This document shows positions 28,562-38,151 of a DNA stretch of 64,000 bases, piece by piece; position 1 is the stretch's first letter, and each line of letters opens with the position of its first letter. Made by a program: the position numbers and the translations under genes. Source of the DNA: Oceanospirillum sediminis (lineage in GTDB: Bacteria > Pseudomonadota > Gammaproteobacteria > Pseudomonadales > Halomonadaceae); assembly GCF_014164585.1 (NCBI RefSeq), contig NZ_JACJFM010000008.1, positions 116,421-180,420 on the forward strand, read 5' to 3'. Under the pieces are notes generated by a model, which worked only from the letters and a program-made list of their open reading frames with translations, was not told the origin of the DNA and did no database searches.

Positions 28562-29029
28562 ATGGCTGAAGAACAGAATCAACCTCAGTTTGCCCTGCAG
28601 CGTATTTATGTAAAAGACCTGTCTTTTGAAGCACCAAACTCTCCGTTTGTATTCCAGGAAGACTGGACGCCACGTGTAAACCTGGACCTGAACTCCAACA
28701 GCCAGCAAGTAGCTGAAAACATGTATGAAGTGGTTGTACACCTCACCGTGACAGTTAGCAACGGCGAAGGCGATGATGCAAAAACCTCTTTCCTGGTAGA
28801 AGTTCAGCAAGCAGGTCTGTTCCACATTGATGGCCTGGAAGATGCTCAGCTGCACCACACTCTGGGTGCATTCTGCCCGAACGTACTGTTCCCATATGCC
28901 CGTGAAGCGATCGACAGCCTGGTCACTCGTGGCAGCTTCCCTGCACTGATGCTGGCACCAGTTAACTTCGACGCTCTGTATGCAGAAGCGATGCAGCGCC
29001 AGGCCGCAGAAGCTCAGGCTGACGCTTAA
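28562..29029 (+). CDS. secB: Protein-export chaperone SecB
   Basis: A 155-residue SecB of normal size: '[19 protein letters not shown]', '[11 protein letters not shown]', and the SecA-contact region '[20 protein letters not shown]'. It keeps preproteins unfolded and delivers them to SecA. Start chosen at 28562 because AAGGAATGATC gives proper spacing; an ATG two codons earlier is inside that site. Confidence 0.98.
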   Translation: MAEEQNQPQFALQRIYVKDLSFEAPNSPFVFQEDWTPRVNLDLNSNSQQVAENMYEVVVHLTVTVSNGEGDDAKTSFLVEVQQAGLFHIDGLEDAQLHHTLGAFCPNVLFPYAREAIDSLVTRGSFPALMLAPVNFDALYAEAMQRQAAEAQADA

Positions 29030-29033
29030 TTAT

Positions 29034-29759
29034 ATGGCTGTACCTCGCATCTATACCCGCCAGTTTCTGGCGACCGGGCAGGTTATCGAACTGGATGACG
29101 CCGCTGCCCGTCATGTAGGCCTGGTACTGCGTATGAAAGCCGGACAGCCGCTAACTCTCTTTAACGGAGAGGGCGGCTGTTTTTCTGCCATTATTACCCA
29201 GTCCAGCAAACGCTCTGTCAGCGTGGAATTAACGAAATTCCATGCCGAAGAGAAAGAATCCCCGCTTAATGTGCATCTGGCCCAATCTATCTCTAAGGGT
29301 GACCGGATGGAATATGCCATTCAGAAAGCCACCGAGCTGGGAATTTCTGAAATCACCCCCATCTACAGTGAACATGGCGATATCCGCTTAAAAGCTGAGC
29401 GCGCGGAAAAAAAACAGCAGCACTGGCAACAAGTGGCTATCAGTGCCTGTGAGCAATGTCAGCGCAATCATGTCCCCGTTGTCCATGCGCCGGTATCCAT
29501 TGATCAGTGGTTACAGCAGATCGAAGCCGATCTTAAGCTGGTCTTGCACCACAGAACCGAACGTAAGCTGAGCGGCTATGACAAACCAGATACGATTGCT
29601 CTGCTGATCGGTCCGGAAGGAGGCCTGTCAGCTGCTGAAATTGCTCAGGCAGAGCAACAGGGATTTAACGCCCTGGCCCTGGGGCCCCGTGTACTGAGAA
29701 CAGAAACGGCCCCGGTAGCGGCCATGAGCGTCTTACAATACTGCTGGGGCGACTTCTGA
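29034..29759 (+). CDS. rsmE: 16S rRNA (uracil1498-N3)-methyltransferase
   Basis: A 241-residue SPOUT methyltransferase. The N-terminal PUA-like region is followed by the trefoil-knot motifs 'ALLIGPEGGLSAAEI' and 'LGPRVLRTETAPVAAM' that bind SAM. The ATG at 29034 lies 4 bases after secB stops; a longer frame inside secB is ignored. RsmE modifies U1498 of the 30S subunit. Commonly adjacent to gshB. Confidence 0.96.
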   Translation: MAVPRIYTRQFLATGQVIELDDAAARHVGLVLRMKAGQPLTLFNGEGGCFSAIITQSSKRSVSVELTKFHAEEKESPLNVHLAQSISKGDRMEYAIQKATELGISEITPIYSEHGDIRLKAERAEKKQQHWQQVAISACEQCQRNHVPVVHAPVSIDQWLQQIEADLKLVLHHRTERKLSGYDKPDTIALLIGPEGGLSAAEIAQAEQQGFNALALGPRVLRTETAPVAAMSVLQYCWGDF

Positions 29760-29784
29760 GCGCCCTGATTCAGGAGAGAACAAG

Positions 29785-30738
29785 ATGAGTATCAGACTGG
29801 GTGTGGTGATGGACCCTATTGAAGGGATCAACTACAAAAAAGACACCACACTGGCTATGTTGTGGGCAGCACAGGACAGGGGCTGGGAACTGTTTTACAT
29901 GCGTCAGGATGATCTGTTCCTGCAGCAGGGTAAAGCGATGGCCGTCATGCGTCCGCTGACGGTATTCCGCGACCCGGATCATTTTTATCAACTGGGTGAA
30001 GAGCAGATCAGCTCTATGGCAGAGCTGGATACTGTACTGATGCGTAAAGACCCACCGTTTGATACAGAATTTCTCAACGCAACGTACCTGCTGGAACAGG
30101 CAGAACGCGAAGGCGTACTGGTGGTTAATAAACCTCAGAGTCTGCGTGACTGTAATGAAAAACTGTTTGCTCAGCAGTTTCCTGAATGCTGCCCACCGAC
30201 CGTGGTTAGCCGCCGGGAAGATATTCTGCGGGCGTTTCATGCAGAGCATAAAGATGTGATCTTCAAGCCGCTGGATGGCATGGGCGGCACCGGCATTTTC
30301 CGGGTACAGGAAGAGGGCGTTAATATGGGTGCGATTCTGGAAACCCTGACTAATATGGGCACCCAGCAGATTATGGCGCAAAAGTATCTGCCGGAAATAT
30401 CTGAAGGCGATACCCGTATCCTGATGGTTAACGGCGAACCAGTTCCTTACGGTCTGGCACGTATCCCGACTAAAGGCGAGGTACGTGGCAACCTGGCCGC
30501 TGGTGGCTCTGGCGTGGGTCGTGCGCTGACAGACCGGGACTACTGGCTGTGTGAGCAGGTGGCTTCCGTAGTGAAAGAAAAAGGCCTGCTGTTTGTTGGT
30601 CTGGATGTCATTGGTGGTTACATGACCGAACTGAATGTCACCAGCCCAACCTGTGTCCGGGAACTGAATGATCAGTTTGGTCTGGATATCGCAGGTCAGC
30701 TGATGGATGTCATCGCCGAAAAACTGGCAGCACGCTGA
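29785..30738 (+). CDS. gshB: Glutathione synthetase
   Basis: A 317-residue ATP-grasp enzyme: 'LGVVMDPIEGINYKKDT' at the start, 'FKPLDGMGGTGIFRV' in the ATP loop, 'RIPTKGEVRGNLAAGGSG' and 'GLDVIGGYMTELNVTSPTC'. It joins gamma-glutamylcysteine with glycine. Ribosome site AGGAGAG. It heads the gshB-tonB-yqgE-ruvX-pyrR-pyrB-pyrC' run conserved in pseudomonads and relatives. Confidence 0.98.
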   Translation: MSIRLGVVMDPIEGINYKKDTTLAMLWAAQDRGWELFYMRQDDLFLQQGKAMAVMRPLTVFRDPDHFYQLGEEQISSMAELDTVLMRKDPPFDTEFLNATYLLEQAEREGVLVVNKPQSLRDCNEKLFAQQFPECCPPTVVSRREDILRAFHAEHKDVIFKPLDGMGGTGIFRVQEEGVNMGAILETLTNMGTQQIMAQKYLPEISEGDTRILMVNGEPVPYGLARIPTKGEVRGNLAAGGSGVGRALTDRDYWLCEQVASVVKEKGLLFVGLDVIGGYMTELNVTSPTCVRELNDQFGLDIAGQLMDVIAEKLAAR

Positions 30739-30748
30739 ATTTTACGGC

Positions 30749-31945
30749 ATGTCTGAACGCCTGCCGGATATGATTACCGGGCTGTCATCGTCGACAGTCC
30801 GGCCTCGTTTATCAGACAAAGACCTGACTCACTCACTACCTCCGGTCCCTCACCCGGATAGCCAGGTCACCTCGCAGGACCGACTGGCTTTCACCCTGTT
30901 TCTGACTCTGGTCGTTTATTTCCTGCTCTGGGCCGGTATTCCGCTGAACTGGCCGTTGCCACAACCAGATAAAGACCAAAGAGTGGTCAGCAGCCTGCAG
31001 ATTACTCTGGTACGCACACCATCAGAGCCTGTGACTGAACCGGTTAATTTTGTCGCAGAGCAGGATCAGCAGGGCAGCGGCCAGACCGATATTGAGAAGG
31101 AACCGGTACAAGCAATAGAAACAGTCAGGGCCACAGCACCAGCCGCTGAGCAGACATTGCCTGCACATGAGGAATCCTCTGTTCCTCCGGATAAAGTACA
31201 GACGGTAGCAGAAGAGCAACCCGAATCATTAAAGACTCCGCCCCGAGCAACAATACCGCCTTCTGTCTCATCGCCGGTAAAAGTCGCACCGGAAAACACT
31301 TCCGACTTACCAGAAACGGCAGTCATTACACCGTCGATCCAGGAAATACCCGCAAAAATACCGGCAAAAGTTGAATCTGAAGCCAAGGCGCAGGATAATC
31401 AGCCCCCGGTTACTGAAGTACATGCCTCAGAACCGGAAGCTCCTGCAGATGAACCTCAGCAGACTGACACCTTACCCGAAATAAACAGTCTGACCGATGC
31501 CCGTGCTCTGTTAGCACGCAGTGTCGAAATTGCCCGTTTAGAAGCGGAGCAGAAAGCACTGGAAGAGCAATACGCCAGACGGCCTAAAGTGCGAACACTG
31601 TCCACGGTGACAGCCAGAGCTACAGACGACATCTTCTACCTGCGTCAGTGGCAGGAGAAAATCGAGCGAGTTGGCAATCTGAACTATCCTGAAAAGGTCA
31701 GGACACAAAAACTGTCCGGGCGGCTCAGAGTGCTGGTATCCCTGAATAGTGATGGAACGGTCAGAGAGATACAGGTTCTGGAATCTTCGGGACACCCTCT
31801 GCTGGATCAGGCGGCAATTGATATTGTTCAACTGTCTGCACCTTTTGCGCCTTTTCCACTGTCGATGCGGGAGCGCACCGATATCCTTGAAATTATCCGT
31901 ACATGGCAGTTCGGAAATGGCAACTTATTTGGCGAAACAGAGTAA
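30749..31945 (+). CDS. tonB: TonB-like energy transducer
   Basis: A 398-residue protein. A cytoplasmic tail of about 50 residues precedes one transmembrane helix ('LAFTLFLTLVVYFLLWAG'). Then comes a long Pro/Glu-rich periplasmic linker (about 85-270) and a C-terminal TonB domain of about 90 residues with 'LSGRLRVLVSLNSDGTVREI' and 'FAPFPLSMRERTDILEIIRT'. It couples the proton motive force to outer-membrane receptors; no ExbB/ExbD genes are nearby. The ATG at 30749 is 11 bases after gshB. The long N-terminal cytoplasmic tail matches the TonB3 type found at this locus in Pseudomonas. Confidence 0.9.
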   Translation: MSERLPDMITGLSSSTVRPRLSDKDLTHSLPPVPHPDSQVTSQDRLAFTLFLTLVVYFLLWAGIPLNWPLPQPDKDQRVVSSLQITLVRTPSEPVTEPVNFVAEQDQQGSGQTDIEKEPVQAIETVRATAPAAEQTLPAHEESSVPPDKVQTVAEEQPESLKTPPRATIPPSVSSPVKVAPENTSDLPETAVITPSIQEIPAKIPAKVESEAKAQDNQPPVTEVHASEPEAPADEPQQTDTLPEINSLTDARALLARSVEIARLEAEQKALEEQYARRPKVRTLSTVTARATDDIFYLRQWQEKIERVGNLNYPEKVRTQKLSGRLRVLVSLNSDGTVREIQVLESSGHPLLDQAAIDIVQLSAPFAPFPLSMRERTDILEIIRTWQFGNGNLFGETE

Positions 31946-31980
31946 AACACCCTGTTAGCACCACAGAAAAAGGTTAACCG

Positions 31981-32562
31981 ATGAGTAATTTTCAGAGTTT
32001 ACGTAACCATTTTCTGATTGCGATGCCTCACCTGGAAGATTCCGATTTTTCCGGCACCGTGACATACATCTGTGAACATAATGAAGATGGCGCCCTGGGC
32101 ATAGTGATCAACAAACCACTGGAGCAGCTGGCTGTACCTGAGCTGTTTGCCCAGCTGGATCTGCCGAACCCTAACAGCGGTCTGAGTGAAGGCCACGAAC
32201 TGGTTGAGCACATTTATGAAGGCGGTCCGGTACATCATGAGCGGGGTTTTATCCTGCACACCGGGCAAGCCAGCTGGGATTCCAGTATTCAGGTATCGGA
32301 TGAGGTCGCACTGACCACATCAGTAGATGTACTGGAAGCCATCGCCAATCGTCGCGGTCCTCAGCATACCCTGATAGCCCTGGGTTGTGCAGGCTGGGAA
32401 GGCGGTCAGCTGGAACGTGAGATCCAGGAAAACACCTGGCTGACCTGCGAAGCCAGCCTGGCGGTTATTTTCCAGGCTGAAAACAGTCAGCGCCTGCAGG
32501 CCGCCGCCGGTTTACTGGGCATTGATATCAATCTGCTCAGCAGTCAGGCTGGTCACGCATAG
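31981..32562 (+). CDS. yqgE: YqgE/AlgH family protein
   Basis: A 193-residue UPF0301 protein: 'HFLIAMPHLEDSDFSGTVTY', 'GALGIVINKPL', 'YEGGPVHHERGFILH' and 'LGCAGWEGGQLEREI'. AlgH/YqgE function is not settled. It abuts ruvX with no gap (TAG followed directly by ATG), so the two are translationally coupled. Confidence 0.95.
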   Translation: MSNFQSLRNHFLIAMPHLEDSDFSGTVTYICEHNEDGALGIVINKPLEQLAVPELFAQLDLPNPNSGLSEGHELVEHIYEGGPVHHERGFILHTGQASWDSSIQVSDEVALTTSVDVLEAIANRRGPQHTLIALGCAGWEGGQLEREIQENTWLTCEASLAVIFQAENSQRLQAAAGLLGIDINLLSSQAGHA

Positions 32563-33012
32563 ATGGCAGGCAAACAGACAACAGGACAGAGAACCATTCT
32601 GGCTTTTGATTTTGGCACCACTCGCATTGGTGTTGCGGTCGGTCAGGAGATGCTGGGTACTACCAACTCCCTGGCACCGGTTCAGGCTAAAGATGGCATT
32701 CCAAACAAAGAGCAACTGCAGAAGCTGATCAGTGAATGGCAACCCGATGCCTTCGTGGTTGGTATTCCTCTGAATATGGATGGCACCGAGAGTGAAATGA
32801 GTCGTCGGGCCAGAAAATTTGGCAACCGTCTGTATGGTCAGTATGGTAAACCCTGGTTCGGTATGGATGAACGAGGTACAACTAAACAGGCGAAAGTGAT
32901 TGCCAGAGATCTGGGCCATAAAGGCAGCTACAAGGACACTCCGGTAGATGGTATTGCTGCCCAGCTGATTCTGGAATCCTGGTTTGCCGAGCAGAGCTCC
33001 GCTCAGTCATAA
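32563..33012 (+). CDS. ruvX: Holliday-junction resolvase-like RuvX (YqgF)
   Basis: A 149-residue RNase H-fold protein: 'ILAFDFGTTRIGVAVGQ' with catalytic Asp, 'FVVGIPLNMDGTES' and 'MDERGTTKQAK', where the DERxTT motif carries the second acid, then a final Asp in 'DTPVDGIAAQLILE'. YqgF acts in 16S rRNA 5' processing and was proposed as a resolvase. Directly follows yqgE. Confidence 0.96.
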   Translation: MAGKQTTGQRTILAFDFGTTRIGVAVGQEMLGTTNSLAPVQAKDGIPNKEQLQKLISEWQPDAFVVGIPLNMDGTESEMSRRARKFGNRLYGQYGKPWFGMDERGTTKQAKVIARDLGHKGSYKDTPVDGIAAQLILESWFAEQSSAQS

Positions 33013-33155
33013 TAGCCGATACCGGGGCAGGCTATTCCTGCACTGCCCGTCGGCATAACATGCCCCTTTAATATTTGACTCTTTAATCAGGAGAGCACCA
33101 GCATAAAGGGAATGCTGACGGATACCCGAAAAATGGATCAACGTGGGCTGACAGA

Positions 33156-33668
33156 ATGACGCAAATAACCCTCCCTGAAGTGGACCAGCTGATCGCACAG
33201 ATGGCGCAACAGCTGAAGGATCATATTGCCCGGAACGGGCGTGACAATATTGCCCTGGTGGGTATTCATTCCGGTGGCGTCTGGGTAGCAGAACGCCTGG
33301 GTACATTACTGGAACATGACGAAGCGATGGGGATGCTGGATATCTCTTTTTATCGTGATGACTATACCAGGGTTGGCCTGAATCCCAGTGTTAAGCCATC
33401 CAGCCTGCCTTTTGATACAGAAGGGCGCCATGTTGTGCTGGTAGACGACGTTGTTATGAGCGGGCGGACCATACGCGCTGCCATGAATGAACTGTTTGAT
33501 TATGGCCGGCCTGAGTCTGTCACTCTGGTCGCCTTGCTGGATCTGCCTGGCCGGGAGCTGCCGATCCAGCCCGATATCTGTGGTCAGCAATTGACGCTGG
33601 CTCCGGGGCAACGCATTAAGCTGACAGGCCCCGATAACCTCAGCCTTGAGCTACAGGAAAGCCCGTAA
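33156..33668 (+). CDS. pyrR: PyrR bifunctional uracil phosphoribosyltransferase / regulator
   Basis: A 170-residue type I PRTase: 'LVGIHSGGVWVAERL', the PRPP loop 'VLVDDVVMSGRTIRAAMNEL' and the flexible loop 'SFYRDDYTRVG'. PyrR regulates pyrimidine genes; in Pseudomonas it acts at promoter level rather than by the Bacillus attenuation mechanism. A terminator-like hairpin follows in the pyrR-pyrB gap. Confidence 0.95.
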   Translation: MTQITLPEVDQLIAQMAQQLKDHIARNGRDNIALVGIHSGGVWVAERLGTLLEHDEAMGMLDISFYRDDYTRVGLNPSVKPSSLPFDTEGRHVVLVDDVVMSGRTIRAAMNELFDYGRPESVTLVALLDLPGRELPIQPDICGQQLTLAPGQRIKLTGPDNLSLELQESP

Positions 33669-33690
33669 CGGGCGATCTGATTTTTTATGG

Positions 33691-33720
33691 CCCCCGACCC
33701 TGACAGGTTGGGGGTTTCTG
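33691..33720 (+). terminator. Terminator-like hairpin between pyrR and pyrB
   Basis: CCCCCGACC pairs with GGTTGGGGG over a 6-base loop (one G-T pair), followed by TTTCTG. It lies 23-46 bases after the pyrR stop and about 30 bases before the pyrB start, so it could attenuate pyrB transcription. Confidence 0.6.
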
Positions 33721-33751
33721 TAATAAGCGTGTGACTGGTGAGAATGGCCCG

Positions 33752-34783
33752 ATGACATCGATGACTGATGTACACCCGATCGACCCGAGAAATGTCCAGC
33801 TGACCGAAGATGGTAAGCTGCGCCACTTCCTGAGTATTGGCGGTCTGTCTAAGGAAATTCTGGAAGAGATTCTGGATACAGCGGACTCCTTCGTCAACAT
33901 AGGCGAAAAGTCAGTTAAAAAAGTCCCTCTGCTGAGGGGTAAAACCGTGGTAAACCTGTTCTTTGAAAACAGTACCCGGACTCGCTCAACCTTTGAGCTG
34001 GCCGCCCAGCGCCTGTCCGCTGACGTACTGAATCTGGATATCAGTAAGTCAGCAACAGCCAAAGGCGAAACCCTGATGGATACCCTGCAGAACCTGGAAG
34101 CGATGGGCAGTGATATGTTCGTGATTCGCCATGCCGATAGCGGGGCACAACATTTTATTGCCAGCCAGGTAACACCGGATGTAGCCATTATTAATGCCGG
34201 TGATGGCCGCCATGCTCACCCGACGCAGGCCATGCTGGATATGTACACCATACGCAAGCACAAGGGTGACTTTTCTAAGCTGAAAGTGGCCATTGTGGGT
34301 GATATTCTGCACTCTCGGGTAGCACGCTCACAGGTACAGGCTCTGAATATTCTGGGTGCTGAAGAAGTGCGCCTGATCGGCCCTAAAACCCTGCTGCCGG
34401 ATAACCTGGCAGAGCTGGGCGCTAAGCTGTACACCCGGATGGAAGACGGCCTGAAAGATGTGGATGTAGTCATTATGCTGCGTCTGCAGAAAGAACGTAT
34501 GGATGGCGCCCTGCTGCCCAGCGAAGGGGAGTTCTACCGCCTGTACGGTCTGACCTCAGAAAAACTGAATTATGCCCGCCCGGATGCCATTGTCATGCAT
34601 CCAGGCCCGATCAATCGAGGTGTTGAAATTGAGTCCGTGGTCGCTGATGGTCCTCAGTCTCTGATTCTGAACCAGGTAAGCTATGGTATCGCAATCCGTA
34701 TGGCAGTGATGTCGATGACAGTCAGCGGCCAGATGCAACAAAAGAACCAGCAGGATCAGAATAACGAGGAGGCATCTGCATGA
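33752..34783 (+). CDS. pyrB: Aspartate carbamoyltransferase catalytic chain
   Basis: A 343-residue ATCase: carbamoyl-phosphate loop '[15 protein letters not shown]', '[12 protein letters not shown]', '[14 protein letters not shown]' and '[14 protein letters not shown]'. It has an N-terminal extension of about 20 residues, as in class A ATCases of pseudomonads, which form dodecamers with an inactive DHOase. A GTG at 33731 is an alternative start. The stop overlaps the pyrC' start (ATGA), supporting stoichiometric synthesis. Confidence 0.96.
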   Translation: MTSMTDVHPIDPRNVQLTEDGKLRHFLSIGGLSKEILEEILDTADSFVNIGEKSVKKVPLLRGKTVVNLFFENSTRTRSTFELAAQRLSADVLNLDISKSATAKGETLMDTLQNLEAMGSDMFVIRHADSGAQHFIASQVTPDVAIINAGDGRHAHPTQAMLDMYTIRKHKGDFSKLKVAIVGDILHSRVARSQVQALNILGAEEVRLIGPKTLLPDNLAELGAKLYTRMEDGLKDVDVVIMLRLQKERMDGALLPSEGEFYRLYGLTSEKLNYARPDAIVMHPGPINRGVEIESVVADGPQSLILNQVSYGIAIRMAVMSMTVSGQMQQKNQQDQNNEEASA

Positions 34784-36057
34784 AATTAACCATTTGTGGT
34801 GGTCGCCTGATTGATCCGGCACAGAACATTGATGAACTGATCGACATCCATCTGGCTGATGGCCGGGTGCTGGCGCTGGGGCAAGCCCCGGCAGGCTTTA
34901 ATCCTGAGCGTACTATTCATGCCGAAGGTCTGGTGGTCACACCAGGCTTTATTGATATCGGCGCTCATCTGCGTGAACCCGGCCCCAGCTATAAGGGCAA
35001 TCTGCGCTCTGAAACCAAAGCTGCACTGTCCGGTGGTTATACCACGATTTGCTGCCGCCCGGATACATCACCTTGCATTGACTCCTCAGCGGTTGCTCAG
35101 CAGATTCTCGATAAGGCAGAAGTACTCTCTCAGGCAAAAGTGATGCCTTTGGGTGCTATGACCCAGGGTCTGAAAGGTACTCATCTGAGTAATATGGCCG
35201 GCCTTCAGCATACCGGCTGTGTCGCCGTGACTAATATGCGCCAGCCCGTTGAAAGCACTCTGGTACTGCGCCGCTGTCTGGAGTATGCGTCAACATTTGA
35301 TCTGCGCGTGGTGTTCTATCCGGAAGATCATTGGCTGAAGGCTGATGGCTGCGCTAACGAAGGCGCTCTGGCCAGTCGTCTTGGACTGGGCGGTATTCCG
35401 GCTTCGGCCGAAGCGATTGGTCTGGCCCGTGTGCTGCATCTGATTGAAACCACAGGCGTTAAAGCACACTTTGGTATGCTGTCGACGGCCCGTGCTGTTG
35501 AAATGATTGCCGATGCCCAGACACGAGGGCTGCCGGTAACGGCTGATGTTGATATGGCTCACCTGATCTATACAGAAGCAGAGATCAATGGCTATAACAG
35601 CATGTTCTATGTTGAACCGCCTCTGCGTACCGAAGCCGATCGCGACGCTCTGCGACAGGGTGTAAAAGAGGGTGTACTGAGTGTGATCACCTCAGCCCAC
35701 CTGCCCCATGAAGAGGCAGCCAAAATGGCACCTTTTGCAGCATCAGAACCTGGCATGGCGACTCTGGAAACCACCCTGTCTCAGGGCCTGACACTGGTAG
35801 AAGACGGTTTATTTACTCTGCCACAACTGGTTGAACGCCTGACCTCAGGCCCGGCTCAGGCTCTTGGCCTGACGGCAGGTTCTCTGGCTACCGGGCAACC
35901 TGCAGATCTGTGTCTGTTTGATCCTCAGGCTCAATGGCAGGTCAGCCATGACACCCTGTTTACTGCCGGTGAAAACTCACCTCTGATGGATCAGACGGTA
36001 AGCGGTCAGGTTAAATACGCGATTGTCGATGGCAAAGTCGCTTTTGAGCGCCAGTGA
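34780..36057 (+). CDS. pyrC': Inactive dihydroorotase-like subunit PyrC'
   Basis: A 425-residue type I dihydroorotase fold lacking catalytic residues. The zinc motif DxHxHxR is 'DIGAHLR' (first His is Gly). The usual HAED is 'YPED', the His of the HxST segment is replaced in '[10 protein letters not shown]', and the Asp of DHAPH is Ser in 'TSAHLPH'. This is the pattern of pseudomonad PyrC', a structural partner needed for ATCase assembly. An active pyrC must lie elsewhere. It overlaps pyrB by four bases. Confidence 0.93.
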   Translation: MKLTICGGRLIDPAQNIDELIDIHLADGRVLALGQAPAGFNPERTIHAEGLVVTPGFIDIGAHLREPGPSYKGNLRSETKAALSGGYTTICCRPDTSPCIDSSAVAQQILDKAEVLSQAKVMPLGAMTQGLKGTHLSNMAGLQHTGCVAVTNMRQPVESTLVLRRCLEYASTFDLRVVFYPEDHWLKADGCANEGALASRLGLGGIPASAEAIGLARVLHLIETTGVKAHFGMLSTARAVEMIADAQTRGLPVTADVDMAHLIYTEAEINGYNSMFYVEPPLRTEADRDALRQGVKEGVLSVITSAHLPHEEAAKMAPFAASEPGMATLETTLSQGLTLVEDGLFTLPQLVERLTSGPAQALGLTAGSLATGQPADLCLFDPQAQWQVSHDTLFTAGENSPLMDQTVSGQVKYAIVDGKVAFERQ

Positions 36058-36105
36058 TCTGCAGTTGACCATTTTATCCGGTTAACCTGACAACAGGTCT
36101 GATAC

Positions 36106-36139
36106 CGGGCAGACACTCCCATTAGGGGGTGTTTGTCCG
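36106..36139 (+). terminator. Hairpin downstream of pyrC'
   Basis: CGGGCAGACACTCCC and GGGGTGTTTGTCCG form a long stem (some G-T and one mismatch) with a 5-base loop. There is no T-run, so this may be a rho-assisted terminator or stabiliser. A second smaller hairpin, CTTCAGC/GCTGAAG, follows near 36158. Confidence 0.5.
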
Positions 36140-36248
36140 TGCAATGGTTAGCACCTTCAGCACCGGCTGAAGGCGTAGTGCCGTTTAAAGTAGATTACAA
36201 CGTAAGAAAGTGTCAGAAAGTTACTCTTTACATCGCTTTCCCCTTAAT

Positions 36249-36285
36249 TTATCCACATGCTGATGCTATGATCCGATGTGGATAA
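36249..36285. promoter_or_regulatory. Pair of inverted consensus DnaA boxes
   Basis: TTATCCACAT (36249-36258) and ATGTGGATAA (36276-36285) are perfect inverted copies. Each contains the nine-base DnaA box TTATCCACA. They lie 117 bases upstream of cheV in the 344-base pyrC'-cheV gap. Apart from these boxes and the upstream hairpins nothing else was recognised there. Confidence 0.6.
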
Positions 36286-36401
36286 AATGTCATCAATAGC
36301 ACATCTTCTCCGGATACCCTGCTTTTTTTGCGACGGTTTATACAACCTATCCGGAGTTATATTTCGTTAATTAATTTCGGGTCATTTACGAGAGGGAGCT
36401 T

Positions 36402-37382
36402 ATGAGCGCCGTAACCGAAGATAAGCAGAAAATTCTGTTAGAAAGCGGAACCAACGAGCTGGAGATTATCGAATTTCAGCTGCGTAAGGAACTGCCCGGT
36501 GGCGGAGAAAAAATCTCTCACTACGGTATTAACGTCGCCAAAGTCCGGGAAGTGATTCGGGTACCGGAAACAACGGACTACCCAAATCCACAGCCGCATC
36601 TGGTTGGTGTATTCTCTCTGCGGGATAATCTGATTCCACTGGTCGATCTGGCGGGTTGGCTGGGTATACGCACCAAAGGCGAATATGAACGTAAAAATGT
36701 GATTGTCACTGACTTTAATCGCATGGCTAACGGTTTTCTGGTTGATGGCGTCAGCCGTATTCACCGTATCTCCTGGGCAGAGGTTGAATCTCCGAGCCAG
36801 TTCCTGGAAAGTGGCGAACAGGATTGTGTCGTTGCCGTGGTTCGTCGCGAAGATCGTCTGATTATGATTCTGGATTTTGAGAAAATCATCTCAGATATCA
36901 ATCCGGAACTGAGTATGGAAAAATATGATGTCACCGAAGACCGCAAGGTACTGATTGATGATCGTATGACCGCCAAACGACAGGCTAAAACCCTGCTGGT
37001 AGTAGATGACTCTGCCTTTATCCGCAAGTTGATTGAAACCACATTACGTACCTCAGGCTACAACGTAATTGCCGCAAAAGATGGTCTCGATGCCTGGGAA
37101 ATTCTGACAGAGTTTGAACACGTAGCAGAAGACGAGAACCTGCCGGTATCCGATCTGGTTAGTATGATTATTACCGATGTGGAAATGCCACGTATGGACG
37201 GTATGCATCTGGTAAAACGACTGAGAGCCAGTAAGACCTATAGCACTATTCCTATTATGATGTTTTCCTCTATTATGAGTGATGATAACAGACAAAAAGC
37301 GATGGATCTTGGTGCTAATGACACCATGACCAAACCGGAAATTGGAAAATTAGTCGGAAAAACGGATGAATTCCTGTTATAA
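36402..37382 (+). CDS. cheV: Chemotaxis coupling protein CheV
   Basis: A 326-residue fusion of CheW and receiver domains. CheW (about 15-170): 'YGINVAKVREVIRVPETTDY', 'LVGVFSLRDNLIPLVDL'. REC (about 195-320): 'LLVVDDSAFIRKLIETTL', phosphoacceptor Asp in 'MIITDVEMPRMDGM', then 'MMFSSIMS' and the conserved Lys in 'DTMTKPEIGKL'. CheV couples chemoreceptors to CheA, with phosphorylation-tuned adaptation. GAGGGAG precedes the ATG. Monocistronic, with its own terminator. Confidence 0.96.
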   Translation: MSAVTEDKQKILLESGTNELEIIEFQLRKELPGGGEKISHYGINVAKVREVIRVPETTDYPNPQPHLVGVFSLRDNLIPLVDLAGWLGIRTKGEYERKNVIVTDFNRMANGFLVDGVSRIHRISWAEVESPSQFLESGEQDCVVAVVRREDRLIMILDFEKIISDINPELSMEKYDVTEDRKVLIDDRMTAKRQAKTLLVVDDSAFIRKLIETTLRTSGYNVIAAKDGLDAWEILTEFEHVAEDENLPVSDLVSMIITDVEMPRMDGMHLVKRLRASKTYSTIPIMMFSSIMSDDNRQKAMDLGANDTMTKPEIGKLVGKTDEFLL

Positions 37383-37463
37383 ATAACAAAGAACAGAATA
37401 AAAAAACCAACGAACCCGACATACGGGTCATTTGCACCATGCAGTAGCTTCAATCGCCTTCAG

Positions 37464-37494
37464 CGCCCGGCATCATGCCGGGTGTTGTCGTTTT
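37464..37494 (+). terminator. Terminator downstream of cheV
   Basis: CCCGGCA-TCA-TGCCGGG, a perfect 7-bp stem with a 3-base loop, followed by TGTTGTCGTTTT. Confidence 0.75.
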
Positions 37495-37694
37495 AAGCAT
37501 TAATTCTGTTCAGACGACCATTAAACCTTTTCACTTGCCCTGATCCTCAGATTCTTTTCTCATAATACGCCTTAAGTACCTGAACAACATTCTCTGCAGC
37601 TGCGGTGCTCTCCATCCAACAGGCTGAGTATCACAACCGGTTTATTCAGGTGTATATCACAGGATTTAATCTCAACTCAGATCAGGAATATCTT

Positions 37695-38123
37695 ATGAGT
37701 ACTCCCCCCGCTCAGGACATATTGCTTACCGGTTCATGCCTCTGTGGCAACATTCGTTATGAAGTCAGTAAAATCCATCACCGTATGGCCCACTGCCACT
37801 GTACGATGTGCCGCAAATTTCATGGTGCAGCCTTTTCGACTTATACAGAAGCCAGATGTGAGCATTTTCGCTGGGTACAGGGGGAAAGTAATCTGAAGAC
37901 CTATCAGGCCCCCAACGGCACCAGGCGTCAGTTCTGTGAACAATGCGGCTCCAGTATGACCTTCAGCGCCTCTGATGCGGATAGCTCAGTGATTGAGTTT
38001 GCCAGCGCTACTCTGGACACTCCGGTCGACTTGCACCCGGATGCACACATCTACACCGAGAGCCGTGTCAGCTGGTTTCAAATTAACGATGGCTTACCAG
38101 AATATAAAGCAGGCAGGGAATAG
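37695..38123 (+). CDS. GFA family (glutathione-dependent formaldehyde-activating fold) protein
   Basis: A 142-residue zinc protein: 'GSCLCGNIRYEV' (first Cys pair), 'HCHCTMCRKFHGAAFSTYT' and 'RQFCEQCGSSMTF' supply the cysteine ligands of the two zinc sites of the GFA/CENP-V fold. Substrate of most members, including this one, is unknown. The ATG at 37695 has AGGA upstream; the longer frame from 37605 is unlikely. Stand-alone gene. Confidence 0.9.
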   Translation: MSTPPAQDILLTGSCLCGNIRYEVSKIHHRMAHCHCTMCRKFHGAAFSTYTEARCEHFRWVQGESNLKTYQAPNGTRRQFCEQCGSSMTFSASDADSSVIEFASATLDTPVDLHPDAHIYTESRVSWFQINDGLPEYKAGRE

Positions 38124-38151
38124 TGCCTTAAAGTAATCGGGATGCGAAGTT

